From assembly GCA_964352985.1 (NCBI GenBank), contig CAYGUK010000119.1, positions 1-11,444 of the forward strand: a DNA stretch of 11,444 bases. Reading direction: 5' to 3'. Positions within the stretch are counted from its first letter, which is position 1. Every line of letters begins with the position of its first letter. Below the pieces are notes generated by a model. It was not told where the DNA came from. It ran no database searches and worked only from the letters and a program-made list of their open reading frames with translations. Shown piece after piece: positions 1 to 6,703 of the stretch. Source of the DNA: CAYGUK01 sp964352985 (GTDB taxonomy: Bacteria; Pseudomonadota; Gammaproteobacteria; JAHCLG01). A program made the translations under genes and the position numbers.

Positions 1-594
1 CAAGTAGAAGATTTAATTCAATCAGGAATGATAGGCTTAATTGAAGCAAGCCAAGGGTTTGCTAAATCTAAGATGGTGAGTTTCGAAACTTATGCAAACA
101 TACGAATTCGCGGCACAATGTTAGATGATTTACGACGAACAAGTTGGATGCCACGATCTGTTCATCATAATATGCGAAAAATTTCCAATGCCATTCATGA
201 AATTGAAAATCGCACAGGCAGTGAAGCCCAAGCAAAAGATATTGCTGCAGAGCTTGGTGTCGACATGAATGAATATTCAACAATGGCAGGTGCGGCTGTT
301 GCAAATGAATTATTTAGCTTAAATGATATTAACGATGATACCATTTTTAATGGTGATCATGCGGATGATCCTTTAGAACATGCCCAACAAAATGAAATTA
401 ATGAACGTTTACAAGAGTTATTAAAAAGTTTACCAGATAAAGAACAGTTGGTTTTAGCTTTTTATTATAGTGAGAAATTGAGGTTTAAAGAAATTGGAGA
501 AGTATTAGGGGTTGGCGAGGCTAGAATTTGTCAATTACACGCGCAAGCTATTGCGCGACTGAAGGCGCGGCTTAGTCGAGAGTTAAGGGAGTAA
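1..594 (+). CDS. fliA: RNA polymerase sigma factor FliA (sigma-28), 5' end cut off by window edge
   Basis: Alternative sigma factor of the sigma-70 family that directs RNA polymerase to late flagellar and chemotaxis promoters. The frame is open from base 1; the codons before the first internal ATG (base 28) read QVEDLIQSG, which continues smoothly into MIGLIEA, a FliA-type region 2 sequence, so the gene starts outside the window. I see 197 residues; the family is usually about 235-245, so roughly 40 N-terminal residues are missing. Region 2 covers about residues 1-50 (FETYANIRIRGTMLDDLR), region 3 follows with the helix MPRSVHHNMRKI, and region 4 lies at about 137-192 (SLPDKEQLVLAFYY, then FKEIGEVLGVGEARICQLH, the -35-binding helix-turn-helix). 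The stop is only 5 bases before the next gene, whose ribosome binding site lies inside the last fliA codons. The identification is firm; the true start cannot be seen. Confidence 0.95.
   Translation, partial: QVEDLIQSGMIGLIEASQGFAKSKMVSFETYANIRIRGTMLDDLRRTSWMPRSVHHNMRKISNAIHEIENRTGSEAQAKDIAAELGVDMNEYSTMAGAAVANELFSLNDINDDTIFNGDHADDPLEHAQQNEINERLQELLKSLPDKEQLVLAFYYSEKLRFKEIGEVLGVGEARICQLHAQAIARLKARLSRELRE
585..591 (+). promoter_or_regulatory. Ribosome binding site inside the 3' end of fliA
   Basis: AAGGGAG lies in the last fliA codons, 8 bases before the ATG at 600. Translation of the membrane protein is therefore likely tied to translation of fliA. It also fixes the start at 600. Confidence 0.7.
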
Positions 595-599
595 AAAAA

Positions 600-1091
600 A
601 TGGATTCGATTCAAATATTATTTAATTACTGGTTACATCACAGAGCATTAGCAAGCTTCATTTTTGATGTGTTTTTTGCAAGTGGTTTTTTTATTTTATT
701 GGCATTGCTGATTTCATTTATTTTTTCAAATCAAAGTAAACAAGCACATCATTTTAACATGCAAAATAAACGACTAGAAGATACGCAGCAATCAATTCAA
801 ACTTTAACAGAAGATATTAAAAAATTACACAAAAGATATCATTTATCTGAAATTGCATCGAGCAAACTTCAACAAAGATTAACAATAATTTCTAACTATA
901 TAAGTGATAGTAGTAAACAACAAACGGCAATTGAAAGCAATCAAGACTTAACATATCAATTTGCCGCAAAATTACTCCATGAAGGCCACAATATGGAAGA
1001 AGTCATCAAACAATGTGGTTTAACAGTCGGTGAAGTTGAAGTATTAAATGCATTACAAAATCATCAACATAAAAGGGTAGAGCATGGGTAA
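600..1091 (+). CDS. DUF2802 domain membrane-anchored coiled-coil protein
   Basis: A 163-residue protein with one N-terminal membrane helix (about residues 18-43, ASFIFDVFFASGFFILLALL), a polar coiled-coil stretch (about 45-105, rich in Q, K and L), and a C-terminal domain at about 118-155. The C-terminal part reads YQFAAKLLHEGHNMEEVIKQ then CGLTVGEVEVL, matching the DUF2802 pattern of a small helical domain with CGL and a following GE/SEAE-type helix. DUF2802 proteins are commonly encoded in flagellar/chemotaxis clusters of gammaproteobacteria near fliA and cheW; their biochemical role is not established. Here the gene starts 5 bases after fliA and its last 8 bases overlap the next gene, which supports one operon. 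The short helical domain may bind a partner or DNA, but that is inference. Confidence 0.8.
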   Translation: MDSIQILFNYWLHHRALASFIFDVFFASGFFILLALLISFIFSNQSKQAHHFNMQNKRLEDTQQSIQTLTEDIKKLHKRYHLSEIASSKLQQRLTIISNYISDSSKQQTAIESNQDLTYQFAAKLLHEGHNMEEVIKQCGLTVGEVEVLNALQNHQHKRVEHG

Positions 1092-1719
1092 ATTTTTTTT
1101 ATTTGCTATTTTATTTTTATTAAGTATAAATAGCTTTGGAGATCACCATACTTATCCTAATAATTATAATCAACAGTCAAATACTCAAATTACAAATGCT
1201 ATTCCTCGAATAATGAAAGTTTCAATTTGGCGTGGTGATAATCCAAAATATCAAGGTCAAAATACGATTTATTCAACGAATGCCAAACCACTTCAACGTC
1301 GATTACAAGCAGTTTGTGTCGAAGATGGAAAAAAAGCCTATATTGAAACAAGTCAATCTTTTCCAACTCAAAATGCGACGGTGGGTGTTTTGGGAATTGG
1401 GGTAGATAATAGCCAATATAAAACGTTAAAAACAGGGTTTTGGGTTGTACCAAAAATTATTTCAGATCGAGTACAACTCACTATTCATAAACAAAAACAA
1501 CAATTAATGCGAACAGGTAATTATCAAACTGAAGGTCAATCAGCACAAACAACAATCCTCATTCCATTTAATCGTTGGGTGAAATTTGCAGGTACTGAGG
1601 AAAATTATTCAAATAATAATTCACAAACGATTACTTATTCAACGGATGATAAGAATAGAGTCGATACAAATTTTTATGTAAAAGTTAATTTAATCCCTTA
1701 TAATGGTTATTGTCAATAA
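1084..1719 (+). CDS. Small exported protein resembling a secretin beta-domain
   Basis: A 211-residue protein with a clear signal peptide (about residues 1-19, MGKFFLFAILFLLSINSFG), so it is periplasmic or outer-membrane associated. The ATG overlaps the end of the upstream gene by 8 bases and follows AGGG at 6 bases. From residue 72 the layout recalls the C-terminal beta-domain of type II/III secretins: LQAVCVEDGKKAYIETSQSFP-like opening (77-94), GFWVVPKIISDRVQLTI (118-134), then QSAQTTILIPFNRWVKFAG (152-170), comparable to the family's pattern of 'dG..a.I..G...P', 'G..l.v.P.i..d.v.l.i' and 'q...TTv.v..G.w..lgG'. It is far shorter than a real secretin (usually over 400 residues) and has no N-domains. 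Two cysteines (78 and 210, the latter next to last) could form a disulfide. The secretin resemblance is my pattern judgement, not proven; its function in a fliA-linked operon is unknown. Confidence 0.6.
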   Translation: MGKFFLFAILFLLSINSFGDHHTYPNNYNQQSNTQITNAIPRIMKVSIWRGDNPKYQGQNTIYSTNAKPLQRRLQAVCVEDGKKAYIETSQSFPTQNATVGVLGIGVDNSQYKTLKTGFWVVPKIISDRVQLTIHKQKQQLMRTGNYQTEGQSAQTTILIPFNRWVKFAGTEENYSNNNSQTITYSTDDKNRVDTNFYVKVNLIPYNGYCQ

Positions 1720-1724
1720 AAGAC

Positions 1725-1730
1725 AAGGAG
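1725..1730 (+). promoter_or_regulatory. Ribosome binding site deciding the ATG at 1737
   Basis: AAGGAG, the strongest Shine-Dalgarno match in this operon, lies 6 bases before ATG 1737 and is inside the longer TTG-initiated reading frame, arguing against the upstream start. Confidence 0.75.
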
Positions 1731-1736
1731 AACAGT

Positions 1737-3146
1737 ATGTCGCGTGAAATTTTGTCATCTACTCGTAAAGCTTTAAAAATTAATTTAGATAAAACAAATT
1801 ATGGTACGATTGCAGAAATCGGTGCAGGTCAAGAAACTGTTCGTTTTTTCTTTATCGCAGGCGGGGCTGCAGGTACCGTCGCAAAAAGTCTTTCGGCTTA
1901 TGATATGACAATTAGTGATGCTATTTATGGCGCGGAACAAGGTGGTCGTTATGTTTCACAATCGCGTTTAAAAAGTATGTTAAAAAAAGAATATTGTCAG
2001 TTGCAAGATCGATTATGTCAGCGTTGCGAATCAGGCGCGAAATTATTTGCCTTTGCAAATACGGTCACAACTAAAAGTTATTCACGTCCTAATGCTGAAG
2101 CGCATGGTTGGTTAGGGATCCGTTTTCAACATGAACCCGGTGCGGATGAATATACTGAATGTGTTATTCATATTCGTTTAACAGGTGGAACTTATCATTC
2201 ACAACAAGAAACGGTAGGGGTTGTTGGCGTTAATCTTATTTTTGGCGTTTTTTATTTATTCAATGATCCAAGGATTTTTATCGAGTCCTTAGTTGATAAT
2301 ATCTTGTCAGAATTTATCGAAATCGACTATATTAATTTTGATGGTCCAGGTGCAAAACATATAAATCCCCATTTAGCCTGTCTGCATTTAATTCGCCGAG
2401 GTTTAACTCATGCTATTATTTTTGATGAACATGGTAAAGTGAAACAACCTGCCGATATTTTATATAAGAGACCAACATTAATTCAACGCGGGAGTTTTCG
2501 TCCGATAACTTACGTCAATATGGATATGCAAAATTGTGCCATCCGAACGTTTATGAACGAACCCGCTGTTAAAGATTGTGAGCCTCTCGTATTAATGGAA
2601 ATTACCATGAATAACTTGAGAGGTGGTGATGAAGATTTATCTGAGCAAGATTTCCTTGACCGAATCAATTTATTAACATTGTTAGGTAATAAGGTATTAA
2701 TTACCAATTTCCAGGAACATTATTTATTTGCGAATTATATTGTCAGAAATTCACGTTCCACATTTGCATTGGTGTTAGGGATCTCAAATTTGCGAGAAGT
2801 GTTAAAACATAAATACTATGAAAATTTAGATGGCGGGATCTTAGAAGCGTGTGGCAAATTATTTTCACGAGGAGGAAGGTTATATATTTATCCTGAATAC
2901 AATAAAGAGAAAGGTGAACTGATGACAGCCAAAACTCTACGTGTTTCACCTGATTTGAATTTCCTGTTTCAGCATCTTTTAGAGAATAAAATGATAGTCG
3001 ATTTAGAAGAGTGTAATACCGATATTTTAGATATTTATTCAAAAGACGTACTTAGCATGATTCAAAGTAATACTGAAGGATGGGAAAATTTTGTTCCTGA
3101 GAAAGTCGTTGAAGTGATAAAGATAAATCGTTTGTGGGGCGCTTAA
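1737..3146 (+). CDS. Conserved 469-residue protein of unknown function
   Basis: I chose the ATG at 1737 because AAGGAG lies at 1725-1730, 6 bases before it; a TTG at 1710 in the same frame would sit inside the upstream gene. The N-terminus is strongly patterned: IAEIGAGQETVRFFF (25-39), AGGAAGTVAKSLSAYDM (41-57), SDAIYG (60-65), RYVSQSRL (71-78). Later come HGWLGIRFQ (123-131), NFDGPGAKHINPHLACLHLI (200-219) and GGRLYIYPEY (379-388). No signal peptide or membrane helix is apparent, so it is likely cytosolic. As I remember, relatives in diverse bacteria carry conflicting automatic names (for example nicotinate-nucleotide adenylyltransferase or TonB-dependent receptor); I see no HxGH nucleotidyltransferase motif and no beta-barrel features, so I reject both. 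The glycine-rich start could bind a nucleotide, which is speculation. It follows the exported protein by 17 bases and is probably the last gene of the fliA run. Confidence 0.75.
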   Translation: MSREILSSTRKALKINLDKTNYGTIAEIGAGQETVRFFFIAGGAAGTVAKSLSAYDMTISDAIYGAEQGGRYVSQSRLKSMLKKEYCQLQDRLCQRCESGAKLFAFANTVTTKSYSRPNAEAHGWLGIRFQHEPGADEYTECVIHIRLTGGTYHSQQETVGVVGVNLIFGVFYLFNDPRIFIESLVDNILSEFIEIDYINFDGPGAKHINPHLACLHLIRRGLTHAIIFDEHGKVKQPADILYKRPTLIQRGSFRPITYVNMDMQNCAIRTFMNEPAVKDCEPLVLMEITMNNLRGGDEDLSEQDFLDRINLLTLLGNKVLITNFQEHYLFANYIVRNSRSTFALVLGISNLREVLKHKYYENLDGGILEACGKLFSRGGRLYIYPEYNKEKGELMTAKTLRVSPDLNFLFQHLLENKMIVDLEECNTDILDIYSKDVLSMIQSNTEGWENFVPEKVVEVIKINRLWGA

Positions 3147-3164
3147 AATTTTATCGTTGAATAC

Positions 3165-3188
3165 AGTTAAAGTATTATAGTTAAAGTA
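3165..3188. repeat. Two direct copies of AGTTAAAGTA
   Basis: The ten-base word AGTTAAAGTA occurs at 3165-3174 and again at 3179-3188, start to start 14 bases, just upstream of the CPBP protease gene. In such AT-rich DNA it may be chance, but the spacing close to one and a third helical turns and its position before a gene make an operator conceivable. Confidence 0.3.
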
Positions 3189-3214
3189 AATTAAATAATC
3201 ATAAAAAACAATAT

Positions 3215-3220
3215 TATAAT
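3215..3220 (+). promoter_or_regulatory. Possible -10 element (TATAAT) for the CPBP protease gene
   Basis: A perfect TATAAT lies at 3215-3220. No good -35 is visible (TTAAAT at 3191-3196 is weak). If used, transcription would begin at about 3227, exactly at the first in-frame ATG, which would make the later ATG at 3263 the real start. Confidence 0.35.
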
Positions 3221-3262
3221 AAGTTCATGTTGTTTATTAAAAGTTACGCGTGGAACATAATA

Positions 3263-3934
3263 ATGAATTATCACAGTTTAGTTAAAACAGTTGTCATTTG
3301 CTTGGTGACATATTGTGTCTTTATCACTGTTGGATCTTATAGCAGCATACTATTTGTGAATCACTGGCCTTATGGAATGAAAGTTGCGGTTGTTCAACCA
3401 ATAGCTATGGTTACTTCAACATTTATTTTAATTCTTTTATGTGAATTATTCTTTCGCGATTCTAAGATTAGTGACTTAATGCAAATTAAAAAAATTCCGC
3501 GTTACTATGTGCTAATAAGTATTTTAGTCAGCTTGCTTTTAAGCTGCGGCTATCAGTGGCTAGATATGATATTTCATTATTCAGCGGTTTCTGTTTGGCA
3601 AGACAACTTACTGCATAGTGCAGGGAAGTTACAGTTATTGTTATTACTTTCAATCATTATTATGAATCCTATCTTTGAGGAAATTCTATTTAGAGGTGTG
3701 TTGTTATCGGGGATGTCCAATAGTGGTATTAGCCCTGCCTTTAGTTGTGTGATCACTTCTGTTATCTGGGCGTTATTACATTTTCAATATCATAGTTCTG
3801 TCATGATCATACTATTTTTGATTGGAGTGGTGTTAGCTGTAATGCGCGTATATTCACGAACATTATTTAGTCCATTAATAATACATATCATATTTAACGC
3901 ATCTCAAATGTTTTTCTATTATAACTTCTCTTAA
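3263..3934 (+). CDS. CPBP family intramembrane metalloprotease (CAAX-protease/Abi type)
   Basis: An integral membrane protease of the type II CAAX/CPBP group; relatives cut prenylated proteins, confer immunity to bacteriocins or act in signalling, and the substrate here is unknown. The protein (223 residues from ATG 3263) has six or more hydrophobic segments and the three diagnostic motifs in order: FEEILFRGVLL (the EExxxR catalytic motif), HFQYH in the next helix, and HIIFNASQ near the C-terminus. These glutamate and histidine residues form the active site in the family. I prefer ATG 3263 (GTGGA 8 bases upstream) over ATG 3227, because a TATAAT at 3215 would place the transcript start at about 3227; the longer form would add 12 residues. 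The gene stands alone, without bacteriocin genes, so an immunity role is not supported by context. Family assignment is firm, function open. Confidence 0.85.
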   Translation: MNYHSLVKTVVICLVTYCVFITVGSYSSILFVNHWPYGMKVAVVQPIAMVTSTFILILLCELFFRDSKISDLMQIKKIPRYYVLISILVSLLLSCGYQWLDMIFHYSAVSVWQDNLLHSAGKLQLLLLLSIIIMNPIFEEILFRGVLLSGMSNSGISPAFSCVITSVIWALLHFQYHSSVMIILFLIGVVLAVMRVYSRTLFSPLIIHIIFNASQMFFYYNFS

Positions 3935-4026
3935 ATACATAAAACTTAATCAAATCAGCAAGTTAATAAACTTACCTCCAATTAACATTAGGGACTTTGT
4001 CAGTAATAGTTTCTTGAAAAATATCA

Positions 4027-4035
4027 TGTTAAAAT
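4027..4035 (+). promoter_or_regulatory. Possible extended -10 element for the LexA-like regulator gene
   Basis: TGTTAAAAT matches an extended -10 (TGnTAtAAT with one mismatch) about 36 bases before the ATG at 4071. A TTGTCA at 3997-4002 is a good -35 but too far away for standard spacing (27 bases), so the assignment is tentative. Confidence 0.3.
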
Positions 4036-4070
4036 AACACAAGCTAACCAAAGGATTGGGAGCCCTGAAA

Positions 4071-4700
4071 ATGTTAAGTGCAACAATACGGAAGTTACTC
4101 AACGCGGCAAATCTTGATTTAGATGAATTTATTCGATTATCTGCATTATCACCTGAACTCGTTATAGACATGGTAACAAATAATAATTGTCACATAGATG
4201 ATATTACTGAAAAACGTGTCGCAGATTTTTTTTGTATCTCCTTAAAACAATTCCGTGGCCAAGAAATATTAAAATTAAATGGCTTTTATAATCCTCATCC
4301 TGATTCTTATCAAGACGTGCCTATCGTACCAATCTCTTATTTAAATAATATTAAATATTATCTTGACAACATTAATTTTGAAAAATGGCAGTATTGGGGA
4401 AAAACACCAGAAGTTATCTCCAGTAGTTGCTTTGCCATTCGTCCTCGTAAAATTTTAGATAATGCGCCTTTAGGAACGGTGTTTTTTGTTGATACTAATT
4501 TATCTCGCCAGTATTTTAATAGTGTGCTAATTAATCATGCTAAACATGGGCTATGCTGTATTTGGGCTCATGCACTTAATCAACATTATACGCTTGATGA
4601 TCACAAAGCCGCACATTTACCGGTTGGACCCTATGAAATTATGGGCGTGATCATTGATAGAGATAACAGTCCATTTGCTTTATCGATGAAATGGGAATAA
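4071..4700 (+). CDS. LexA/CI-like regulator with HTH and S24-like domain lacking the catalytic serine motif
   Basis: A 209-residue protein. ATG 4071 is preferred: GGGAG at 4058-4062 lies 8 bases before it, while the in-frame TTG at 4056 has no such site. The first ~65 residues look like a small helix-turn-helix domain (MLSATIRKLLNAANLDLDEF, then LSPELVIDMVTN and ITEKRVADFF). The second half follows the layout of the peptidase S24/LexA fold: VPIVPISYL (83-91), CFAIRPRKILDNAPLGTVFF (120-139), VDTNLS, and a final PYEIMGVIIDR (187-197), comparable to 'fal.v.GdSM.P.i..Gd.viVd' and 'iiGvvi'. At the place of the GDSM serine the sequence reads RPRKI, so the usual nucleophile appears absent and self-cleavage is unlikely. 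It may be a transcription factor with an S24-type dimerisation domain. Its stop is 11 bases from the stop of the converging gene. Fold assignment is moderate; target genes unknown. Confidence 0.6.
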   Translation: MLSATIRKLLNAANLDLDEFIRLSALSPELVIDMVTNNNCHIDDITEKRVADFFCISLKQFRGQEILKLNGFYNPHPDSYQDVPIVPISYLNNIKYYLDNINFEKWQYWGKTPEVISSSCFAIRPRKILDNAPLGTVFFVDTNLSRQYFNSVLINHAKHGLCCIWAHALNQHYTLDDHKAAHLPVGPYEIMGVIIDRDNSPFALSMKWE

Positions 4701-4711
4701 CTTCAAAATAC

Positions 4712-6424
4712 TCAAGCACCTTTTGCAAATTGATTGTTGTCATCATCCAACAGTTTTTTGATTTTTTTTGCTTCTACGGGTGAACTCAAGTGATATCCTA
4801 AACCGTAATGACAATTTTTATCTTGTAAAAATTTGAGTTGTTGCTTTGTTTCAATCCCACTCGCAATAATATCGATACTTAAATTTTGAGCCATAGATAA
4901 AATTGTAGTAACAATGATTTGATTGTCTTGTACTGTAAATAAATTACTGATTAAAGATTTATCTAATTTAATATAATTGACATTACACCGCTGTAAATCG
5001 CTAATACTTAAATTACCCACACCAAAATTTTCAACACAAACTTGGCAAGCTAATTTAGAAAAATGTCGATTTATTAAATCAAAATTATGACTATTTTCTT
5101 CTAATACGCTTTCTGTAATGGCTAAGACAATATTTTTTCGTTTTAATCTACTTTGAGTGATATATTGATCAAGCTTTTCAACATTATTTTTATCTGTAAT
5201 TGTTTTTGCTGGAACTTTTAAAAACAAAAGTTTTTCTTGAGATTTATCACTATTCCATTGAGTACTATCATTTACTGCGCGGTCAAAAATCCAATAGCAA
5301 ATTTCATTTCCCAAACAAACCTTATCAGCTAATGGTAAAAATGCCTTAGGTCCAATTATATCAAGTGATGGGTGATCCCAACGTAATAAGCATTCAAATC
5401 CTAAAACATCGCCATATCTAAGATGGTAAATTGGTTGATAAAGTAAATAAAATTCATTTTTATCTAATGCTTTTGTTAAATCGCTTGTAATTTTAATTTG
5501 GTGCTGATCTGCTTGATACATATGATCACTAAAATAAAAGTATGAATTTTTATTTCTAACTTGTTTTGCTCTTATTAAAGCCATGATAGCTTGGTTGTAA
5601 TATAGTTTTACATCATCCACACCATCGGGATAACATGTAAGACCCAAAGAGCAATTTAATTGTATACTTTCTTCTCCAATTTCGATTGGGGCTTCAAATA
5701 AACTCATTAATTTTCTTGCAACCAAGCCAGCATCAAAGTTATCTGAAATTTCTTCGAGAATTATTGCAAATTGTTTTATATTTAATCTGAATATAGTATC
5801 ACTGCTGCGAACATTATTTTGCAAAATCTCTGATACATTCCATGCTAATTGATATGCAACTTTATTATCCAATGACTTCATTAATTCTACCAGATCATCT
5901 ATTTCAAATATTATTAGTGAGGTTATCCGATTATAACGTTTAGCTCGTGCTAACGTTCTTAATAACATTTGCTTAAATAATTCTTCATTAGGAAATTCAA
6001 TAATATCTAGACCTTGATCCAATCTATTATTTTGTTGACGTTGTTTGGTGATTTTTATTTTTGTAAATGTATTAAGTAGTCTTTCTTCTAAATATTTATC
6101 TTTTAGTAAAACATCAAATACATTATTTATTTGGGTTAATTTTTTTAAATCCTCAGAACGCTGTTCTGTTAGAACAATTATATTATTTATATTTTTATTT
6201 TGTTCTTTAAATGCAATCAATGAATTGATCACTATTTCATCTTGAGCAAGAAAATTAAGTATAATGATTTCAGGTAATTGATCTGCATTTTTAGCTAAAC
6301 CTATTTCAAGATTCTCAGCCAATATAAAGTTAACAGGAAATATAGGGGAGATTAATTTAGAAATAGTTTCTTTTGTATCATTGTTATCATCGATCATTAA
6401 AATCGTCATACTCGTCACCTGCAT
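4712..6424 (-). CDS. Degenerate receiver-GGDEF-EAL cyclic-di-GMP-type signalling protein
   Basis: A 570-residue cytosolic protein with three domains: receiver (about 6-120), GGDEF (about 150-295) and EAL (about 310-565). I start it at 6424 because AGGAG lies 8 bases upstream; 35 extra in-frame codons reach 6529 but lack domain sense. In the receiver, D12, D13, T86 and K108 match CheY-type positions, but the phosphoacceptor is asparagine (N57, in IIILNF). The GGDEF signature is NIKQF (215-219, in RLNIKQFAIIL), losing both glycines and both acidic residues. In the EAL domain, EAL reads ECL (344-346), the metal-binding asparagine is K403, the glutamate of 'EiTE' is A435, DDFG reads ENFG (465-468), and AEGVE reads ASGIE (521-525); K486 and E525 remain. 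So phosphotransfer, cyclase and phosphodiesterase activity are all unlikely. Known analogues such as FimX (receiver-PAS-GGDEF-EAL) act as ligand sensors in pilus control. The residue readings are direct; the regulatory role is inference. Confidence 0.85.
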   Translation of the reverse strand: MQVTSMTILMIDDNNDTKETISKLISPIFPVNFILAENLEIGLAKNADQLPEIIILNFLAQDEIVINSLIAFKEQNKNINNIIVLTEQRSEDLKKLTQINNVFDVLLKDKYLEERLLNTFTKIKITKQRQQNNRLDQGLDIIEFPNEELFKQMLLRTLARAKRYNRITSLIIFEIDDLVELMKSLDNKVAYQLAWNVSEILQNNVRSSDTIFRLNIKQFAIILEEISDNFDAGLVARKLMSLFEAPIEIGEESIQLNCSLGLTCYPDGVDDVKLYYNQAIMALIRAKQVRNKNSYFYFSDHMYQADQHQIKITSDLTKALDKNEFYLLYQPIYHLRYGDVLGFECLLRWDHPSLDIIGPKAFLPLADKVCLGNEICYWIFDRAVNDSTQWNSDKSQEKLLFLKVPAKTITDKNNVEKLDQYITQSRLKRKNIVLAITESVLEENSHNFDLINRHFSKLACQVCVENFGVGNLSISDLQRCNVNYIKLDKSLISNLFTVQDNQIIVTTILSMAQNLSIDIIASGIETKQQLKFLQDKNCHYGLGYHLSSPVEAKKIKKLLDDDNNQFAKGA

Positions 6425-6703
6425 GAGAAATTCTCCTAAATTCAATAGTTTTAATTTATCTAACAAGCGATTGTTTTGACATTTATTTATACGTCTCGCT
6501 GTTATATCCTTATGTTTAGTATCGGTCAAATTTTTATATTCTATAGTGATTTATTTTATATATTTTTCAATCTGTTAAAGGGAAATAGGCAATTATCAGT
6601 CAGCTTCTTCAGTTAATAACTGTCAATGATTTCATCGATGATTTATTACAAAATAACTTAGAAACTGGCATAGTGTTTTAAAAGAATAATTGGGGAAAGT
6701 CTA
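6425..6703. other. Intergenic region between divergent genes
   Basis: 279 bases between the starts of the receiver-GGDEF-EAL gene and the 180-residue orphan. It must hold promoters for both, but I cannot pick a convincing -35/-10 pair. It contains two small perfect dyads, AGTTAATAACT (6611-6621) and TCATCGATGA (6632-6641), 10 bases apart, which could be protein binding sites. Confidence 0.4.
6433..6437 (-). promoter_or_regulatory. Ribosome binding site deciding the start at 6424
   Basis: On the minus strand AGGAG stands 8 bases before the ATG at 6424. A second in-frame ATG (MTILMIDD, five codons later) follows GGTGA and is a possible alternative; neither supports the longer frame to 6529. 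Confidence 0.65.

Noticed and set aside
1199..1453. Minus-strand open frame of 84 codons
   Set aside because: It lies opposite the well-supported exported protein gene, has no family pattern and no suitable context.
2510..3042. Two minus-strand open frames of 65 and 99 codons
   Set aside because: Both are antisense to the conserved 469-residue protein and look like chance frames.
4056..4070. TTG start giving MGALK before the LexA-like protein
   Set aside because: The TTG overlaps the GGGAG that serves the ATG at 4071; it has no binding site of its own.
6425..6529. Extra 35 N-terminal codons of the receiver-GGDEF-EAL protein
   Set aside because: The stretch has no domain character, while AGGAG at 6433-6437 clearly serves the start at 6424, directly before the receiver's first strand.
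6664..6682. Sigma-54 promoter (TGGCATAGTGTTTTA)
   Set aside because: The -24-like GG is there but no GC follows at the required distance.
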